DNA from: Deltaproteobacteria bacterium
Lineage (GTDB): Bacteria > Desulfobacterota > DSM-4660 > Desulfatiglandales > HGW-15
NCBI GenBank assembly: GCA_019313825.1
Contig: JAFDAM010000009.1
Span: 1 to 45,292, forward strand
Direction: 5' to 3'
DNA length: 45,292 bases
The notes beneath the pieces are model-generated. The model was not told the DNA's origin. It saw only the letters and a list, made by a program, of their open reading frames with translations, and did not search any database. The translations under genes were made by a program, and so were the position numbers. Shown in pieces: positions 41,602-45,292 of the stretch (within the stretch, counting starts at the first letter, position 1; the number at the start of each line of letters is the position of its first letter).

Positions 41602-41626
41602 CGGTCTCGGTAACTTACCGGGGCCG
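41602..41626. terminator. Hairpin behind tRNA-Leu
   Basis: Positions 41602-41611 can pair with 41617-41626 (CGG...CCG ends, with G-T pairs) around a 5-nt loop. The following T-rich stretch is weak. It may end the secG-tRNA transcript and overlaps the integrase stop codon (41615-41617). Confidence 0.35.
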
Positions 41627-42859
41627 ATTCTCTTCATATGCGGTAATATGCGGTTTTTGTACACCGCCGAGTAATGCCTCCTCAAGCCCATCTCTTCCCA
41701 TACCCGGAATCCAATGGCCATAGATATCCACAGTTATCGAGATAGAGCTATGGCCCAACTGTTTTTGGACATAGGCCGGGCTCTGGTGAGCCATCAGAAG
41801 GATCGTTGCGTAGGTGTGTCTTAGATCGTGAGGGTTTCTGACTCTCAGTTTAGCTCCAGTGCAGACCCTTTTCATCAACCCCTGTATCTTTCTTTGGCTG
41901 TAAGGCCAATAACCATTTTCCTTTGGATCGACAAATAGAAGATCCACATCTCCTCCTTCCCCCTTTTTCAGGCTCTCCTTCTTGAGATGGGTCACGTAGC
42001 GGCTCAGTTCCTCCACCAGGAAGTCAGGAAGATCCACGAACCTTTTCTTACCTTTCTTGGGTAGGCCGAATTTGTATCGCTTATAGCTCTCTGATACATG
42101 GTAAAGCCTCTTTTTCATGTCCAGATGACTGAGCCGCATTGCCAAGGCTTCACCAAGCCGTAAACCTGAATGAACCATCACTTTCACCATGAGCTGTTCA
42201 ACCCAGGAGCAGATTTTTTCTGCATATTCAAGAAATCGGTCTCTTTCCTCCATGTCAAAGGGTTCTGAATCATTCACATTCCGCTCTTTTTTGGGAGGTA
42301 ATAGCTTCTTGAGTAAGCCGGTAGCAGGGTTCGCTTTTATATATCTCTCTTCAATAGCTTCTTTAAAAACACCATAGATAACTGTGTGGCAAAGTTCCAC
42401 AGTGGCAGGTGCTCGCTTCTTGTATAGTGCTTTAAGGCAATTCTTGGTATCCCTGCGTGTGATCTCATCCACCCTCTTACCCTTGAAGCTATCATGTGTC
42501 CAGATATGGAGGCGAAGCATACTCTCATACCTCCAATAAGTGTACATGTCCCACCTGCCTGATCCATCCTCAAGCCATTCCTCACTTAACTGTTTAAATC
42601 CTGGATTTTTTATCTTTTCCTCGCTATCAGATTGAATTGGCTTTGTTGGAATAATCTGAGATCCGATGGCCTCAGCGGCCTTGATAGCCTTAGCAAGGCC
42701 CTCCCGACCGGCACCGATCGTCTTATTTTTACGCTCGCCTCCCCTCTCTATGAAAATAGTCCATTTGCCGCGTGCATCAGATCTGACTTGCACGCCTTTG
42801 GAAATATGATAAATAGGTCCATATTTCCCAGTCTTTGGTTTGTGTTTTCGCCAGGGCAT
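41615..42859 (-). CDS. Tyrosine-type site-specific recombinase (integrase)
   Basis: A 414-residue phage/island integrase. An N-terminal arm-binding region (about 1-65, basic, GKWTIFIERGGERKNKTIG) is followed by a core-binding SAM-like domain (about 85-190). The catalytic domain has Arg in HSGLRLGEALAMRL, HDLRHTY (His-x-x-Arg) and LGHSSISITVDIYGH with the nucleophilic Tyr. All catalytic residues are present, so it may be active. AGAGG precedes ATG 42859. Orientation and distance to tRNA-Leu fit integration at the tRNA 3' end. Confidence 0.92.
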   Translation of the reverse strand: MPWRKHKPKTGKYGPIYHISKGVQVRSDARGKWTIFIERGGERKNKTIGAGREGLAKAIKAAEAIGSQIIPTKPIQSDSEEKIKNPGFKQLSEEWLEDGSGRWDMYTYWRYESMLRLHIWTHDSFKGKRVDEITRRDTKNCLKALYKKRAPATVELCHTVIYGVFKEAIEERYIKANPATGLLKKLLPPKKERNVNDSEPFDMEERDRFLEYAEKICSWVEQLMVKVMVHSGLRLGEALAMRLSHLDMKKRLYHVSESYKRYKFGLPKKGKKRFVDLPDFLVEELSRYVTHLKKESLKKGEGGDVDLLFVDPKENGYWPYSQRKIQGLMKRVCTGAKLRVRNPHDLRHTYATILLMAHQSPAYVQKQLGHSSISITVDIYGHWIPGMGRDGLEEALLGGVQKPHITAYEENRPR

Positions 42860-42931
42860 TATTTTTCCTCTCCTTTCTCCAACCCTGGCTGCAAATCGCC
42901 AAACCAGGATACATGAGATGGAGACAAATAA

Positions 42932-43171
42932 TCAAGTAGATTCCATGCTGACTTCACTGAGAGCTTTCGATATTATCTGGTCAAGACCAGGATTTTCTGG
43001 TTCGGAGCTCGCTCTGTGGTGTGTTTCAAACCAGTCATTAAACTCCTCAGGGTTTATCAAATATTTTCCCCCCACTTTGAAATGAGGTAAACCCATCTTA
43101 ATAAATTTTCTCAGGGTAAATACTGAGATGGACGTTTCTTTCGAAAGTGTTTTAAGGTCCTGGTATTTCAT
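42932..43171 (-). CDS. Excisionase/AlpA-like helix-turn-helix protein
   Basis: A 79-residue protein with a MerR-like winged HTH of the excisionase type: TSISVFTLRKFIKMGLPHFKVGGKYLI (about 13-39, key residues S-T-L-R-K-GLPH-K-G-Y) and NPEEFNDWFETH. It probably controls direction of recombination or int expression. AAGGAG is 7 nt upstream. It lies between the unknown 142-residue gene (24 bp upstream) and the integrase (72 bp downstream), so the three probably form one operon. Confidence 0.82.
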   Translation of the reverse strand: MKYQDLKTLSKETSISVFTLRKFIKMGLPHFKVGGKYLINPEEFNDWFETHHRASSEPENPGLDQIISKALSEVSMEST

Positions 43172-43195
43172 CTCGGACTCCTTTAAGTTTACTTA

Positions 43196-43624
43196 TTACC
43201 TTATAATTGTTCCGGGCATATCCCTAATTTGGGAGACAGAGATCCATTTCTTACGACCATACTTTACGAATATTTCGAAACACGCTTTATCTGGGAATAT
43301 TCTATCTCGACTGATTCTTTCATATAGCCACTCGCAACGTTTACGGTGTCGATCGTTGGTGTATTCACCCTGATTCAGGAACTCCAGCAAAACTGGGATT
43401 TTCATTCCCTCCTTAGGCATTTCTTCCCCCGGCAGGAATCCCCACTCCCAAAAGATTTGGAGTAGTTGCCATGGAACCAAATCGTACTTTTTGTATTTAC
43501 TCCTTTGCCTTTTTACTATGCTTTTCAACAATTTTTTATGTTGGTATGAAATGATATCAAATCTGAACGGTCCGATTCCATTATAGGATACGCTGCTGAA
43601 TACCCCCTGATCTAATAAAGACAT
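43196..43624 (-). CDS. Unknown protein of the integrative element
   Basis: A 142-residue basic protein that I do not recognise. GGAG lies 7 nt before ATG 43624. It is rich in Lys, Arg and aromatic residues (KRQRSKYKKYDLVPWQLLQIFWEWGFLP is the densest part, residues about 38-65 by position). No membrane segment or signal is seen. The C-terminal half has a CEWLYERISRDRIFPDKACFEIF stretch of possible helices. As first gene of the xis-int operon it may be a regulator or replication-linked protein of the element, but this is guesswork. Confidence 0.6.
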   Translation of the reverse strand: MSLLDQGVFSSVSYNGIGPFRFDIISYQHKKLLKSIVKRQRSKYKKYDLVPWQLLQIFWEWGFLPGEEMPKEGMKIPVLLEFLNQGEYTNDRHRKRCEWLYERISRDRIFPDKACFEIFVKYGRKKWISVSQIRDMPGTIIR

Positions 43625-43992
43625 ACGTCTCTCCTAAGTTCTTAGGCTACGGCCACTTAGTGACCTCCACCCCGATTTTCAAGACCTTCAGTTTTAACGT
43701 TGGCCTTGTGATTCTTCTTATATAAATGGAATGAGTGTTAAAGTTTTCAAAATCAGACCCCAGAAGGTTTGATACTTAAGCCTTTTACTCATCGCCATTG
43801 CCTTTCAGAATCCATGTGTTTCTGTATAAAATAATATCAAATCTCTCTTTTAGATAATGAGCTAATATTAAGTACTCCTAATCTCATGTCAAGAAACTAT
43901 AGTGTTATCAATAACTTCGAGTTATGACTCACACTCAAGACACCAGTGGGAATGGAAGTAAGTTGTGTAGGCAGACTATATTAGTGGTAGAA
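43625..43992. other. Non-coding gap in the integrative element
   Basis: 368 bp without a supported gene. It contains a small CCTAAG/CTTAGG hairpin at about 43633-43646, directly in front of the 142-residue gene, and AT-rich DNA that probably holds the promoter of the unknown-xis-int operon. Confidence 0.45.
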
Positions 43993-44814
43993 TTATTTTT
44001 GGGCTCTTGATTCAGAAAAGGATATGTAAGGTGAGATTTTAATCAGTTCAACCGCTTCATCATAGGCATCTCTGTATGCTCTGCGTATGTCTTCGAACTC
44101 ATACTCATTTTCATATTTTTCATTTCTGTTGGGCACCATTGACGTGAATGAGAAACCTTCAGGCAAGGCTCGTATGGTACCCTCTATCTTGGTTTTTTCG
44201 CTATTTGTGCTATCAATTTCTTTCAAGGTTTCGTCGTATTTTTTTAGCCACCCAATATATTTGTCTATATCTCGGGGACGATAGGATTTAGGAAGAGACG
44301 GCTGCTGCTCATAAAAAGCCTTGATGTCTTTTACCTCTTTTCTTTTTAGTTTCTTAATTGCATCCCATATTGATTTATCGCTTGCTGAAGGATCAATAGA
44401 GACGAGAATCCTTCCTTGGCTTTCCTTCAAGAATATGTCCAACCATATCTCAAATTGTGTTATTGGAAGGGTGTTTTCATCTGCTTTATCTTGTCTGTTT
44501 TCACCAGAAGCTTGAAGTATCGACTGATAGTAAAGGACGTATGGTACTACGTGGTGAATGACTGGATTTTCAATTCGCTTAAAGAAGTCGTTATAAGGAT
44601 GTATTTCTCTTGGTTCAGCACCTGAAGCGACCTTCTCCTTTATAGTGTCAACGGTAATTGTTGGGTCAACCAGAAAGTTCAGGCGAAACAATTCTCGTAG
44701 GATGTTTTGTTTGACTTTTTCATTGACTGTGCCATTATAAAGAGTCTTGTAAATCTCGTTCCTTCGAGTAGCCTCCCAGATCAGATCTTCTTTGTCGTAC
44801 TTTATTTTTCTCAT
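43993..44814 (-). CDS. Unknown cytoplasmic protein of the integrative element
   Basis: A 273-residue hydrophilic protein that I cannot assign. I chose ATG 44814 because GGAGG lies 8 nt upstream; the in-frame ATG 44829 would place that ribosome site inside the coding sequence. There is no signal or membrane segment. A central segment RILVSIDPSASDKSIWDAIKKLKR (about 150-173) looks like a strand followed by a helix. The phrase YRPRDIDKYIGWLKKYDETLKEI (about 188-210) is helical and may belong to a DNA-binding region, but no fold is certain. It is separated by 368 bp from the xis-int operon. Confidence 0.6.
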   Translation of the reverse strand: MRKIKYDKEDLIWEATRRNEIYKTLYNGTVNEKVKQNILRELFRLNFLVDPTITVDTIKEKVASGAEPREIHPYNDFFKRIENPVIHHVVPYVLYYQSILQASGENRQDKADENTLPITQFEIWLDIFLKESQGRILVSIDPSASDKSIWDAIKKLKRKEVKDIKAFYEQQPSLPKSYRPRDIDKYIGWLKKYDETLKEIDSTNSEKTKIEGTIRALPEGFSFTSMVPNRNEKYENEYEFEDIRRAYRDAYDEAVELIKISPYISFSESRAQK

Positions 44815-45292
44815 ACTGCCGACCTCCATAAGTTAAATTAATCTTAAGCCAATAAACTAAACTGTGAAGTTTGACATGCCTTCTTCACAAATGAATTCTC
44901 ATTCCCTGTACTCTGACAGAAAGTTACTTTCAGCCCTTCACTTTGTCAAGGAATTAAGATGGTTGCGGTGATTGGAGGATATCATGGACTGGAAATTGAT
45001 CCATTAACCTGGATTGGCAGAATAATATGAGCGCATGATAAAACATTGAAAGATTCGAACAGCTATACTGAGAATAGGTATATGTCAGACATATCAAAGG
45101 TTTTTAAGTGAGTTGAAATGTTGTTGTATTGGCAAGGTATCACAGGTTTGGGCATGCCTGATTTTTAAAGGATACGGCCAGACATATCTTTGGAACTAAG
45201 TGTCAAGAAAAAACTTCTCCATTACCCTGAAAGAATATTTTTTGACTCTTAGGGTATCCCGTATTTATATCTCCAAATCAGTTCATTGCTCC
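44815..45292. other. Non-coding right end of the window
   Basis: No gene is supported. The inverted pair TGTGAAG/CTTCACA (44863-44869 and 44883-44889) lies about 50 bp upstream of the unknown gene, and a 15-bp palindrome ATATGTCAGACATAT is at 45080-45094. Either could be an operator of the element. Confidence 0.4.

Larger units (their letters stand above)
41585..45292. mobile_element. Integrative element inserted at tRNA-Leu (left part only)
   Basis: A tyrosine recombinase gene lies 30 bp from the tRNA 3' end and reads toward it, followed outward by an excisionase-like gene and two unknown genes, all on the minus strand. The DNA is visibly more AT-rich than the chromosome to the left. I looked for a second copy of the tRNA 3' end (for example CCCGCCTTCGGCACC) and found none up to 45292, so the element continues beyond the window. 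Confidence 0.75.

Noticed and set aside
1-45292. CRISPR array
   Set aside because: Repeats seen are palindromic or dispersed; nowhere is there a series of identical repeats with regular unique spacers, and no cas gene is present.

Overview
The window looks like chromosomal DNA of an anaerobic Gram-negative bacterium, most likely an uncultured member of the Desulfobacterota (the former Deltaproteobacteria). The evidence is a full Kdo/heptose lipopolysaccharide (LPS) gene set, the order kdsA-kdsC-lptC-lptA-lptB-rpoN-hpf-ptsN, an NtrY-type kinase beside a DUF4390 gene, an anaerobe-type homocysteine biosynthesis gene (DUF39) and an ECF metal-transport pair. The taxonomic placement is inference from gene content; no rRNA gene is present.

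Layout. 1-1.1 kb: non-coding, with repeats, a strong terminator and a good sigma70 promoter. 1.1-5.5 kb (+): a complete CUT1-type carbohydrate ABC transporter. 5.6-12.4 kb (-): waaA-lpxK-lpxL-waaF-gmhB-waaC and a 57-residue YcaR/Trm112-like protein, covering Kdo transfer, lipid A phosphorylation and acylation, and heptose addition. 12.5-16.4 kb (-): lpxC, a DUF4390 protein and an NtrY-like kinase. 16.8-18.0 kb (+): mltA. 18.3-21.6 kb (-): glyQ and glyS. 22-28.5 kb: DUF456, a NudL-like Nudix protein, tRNA-Pro, a broken S23-type gene, an MFS transporter, a PPC/DUF296 protein, a UPF0173 hydrolase, an alpha/beta hydrolase and greA. 28.7-31.6 kb (-): an ECF ATPase and T component, then the DUF39 gene. 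31.8-38.9 kb (+): Kdo synthesis and the LPS export ABC system, then rpoN, hpf, ptsN, an EIIA-Man protein and rimI. 39-41.6 kb (+): gapA-tpiA-secG-tRNA-Leu. 41.6 kb to the end (-): the start of an integrative element at the tRNA-Leu 3' end (integrase, excisionase-like protein, two unknown genes), running off the window.

How it fits together. Three separate loci (5.6-12.4, 15.4-16.4 and 31.8-35.1 kb) supply most of a pathway from lipid A and Kdo synthesis to inner-core assembly and export by LptB/C/A. The rpoN-hpf-ptsN-EIIA block is a nitrogen/PTS regulatory module. The sugar transporter and the gap/tpi genes imply carbohydrate uptake and triose-phosphate metabolism.

The least ordinary aspect is the intergenic DNA. 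At least eight palindromic or terminal-inverted-repeat elements of several unrelated families occur in 45 kb. One dispersed modular family (copies near 0.7-1.0, 5.9, 9.0, 12.4, 20.5 and 21.7 kb) repeatedly lies directly behind minus-strand genes, and it overlaps the stop codons of lpxL, ntrY and glyQ. I found no CRISPR array, no rRNA, no complete transposase and no clear riboswitch. I did not find a convincing new multi-gene system; the best novelty leads are the stop-codon-overlapping repeat family, the 306-bp MITE-like element at 27.1 kb and the unknown cargo of the tRNA-Leu element.
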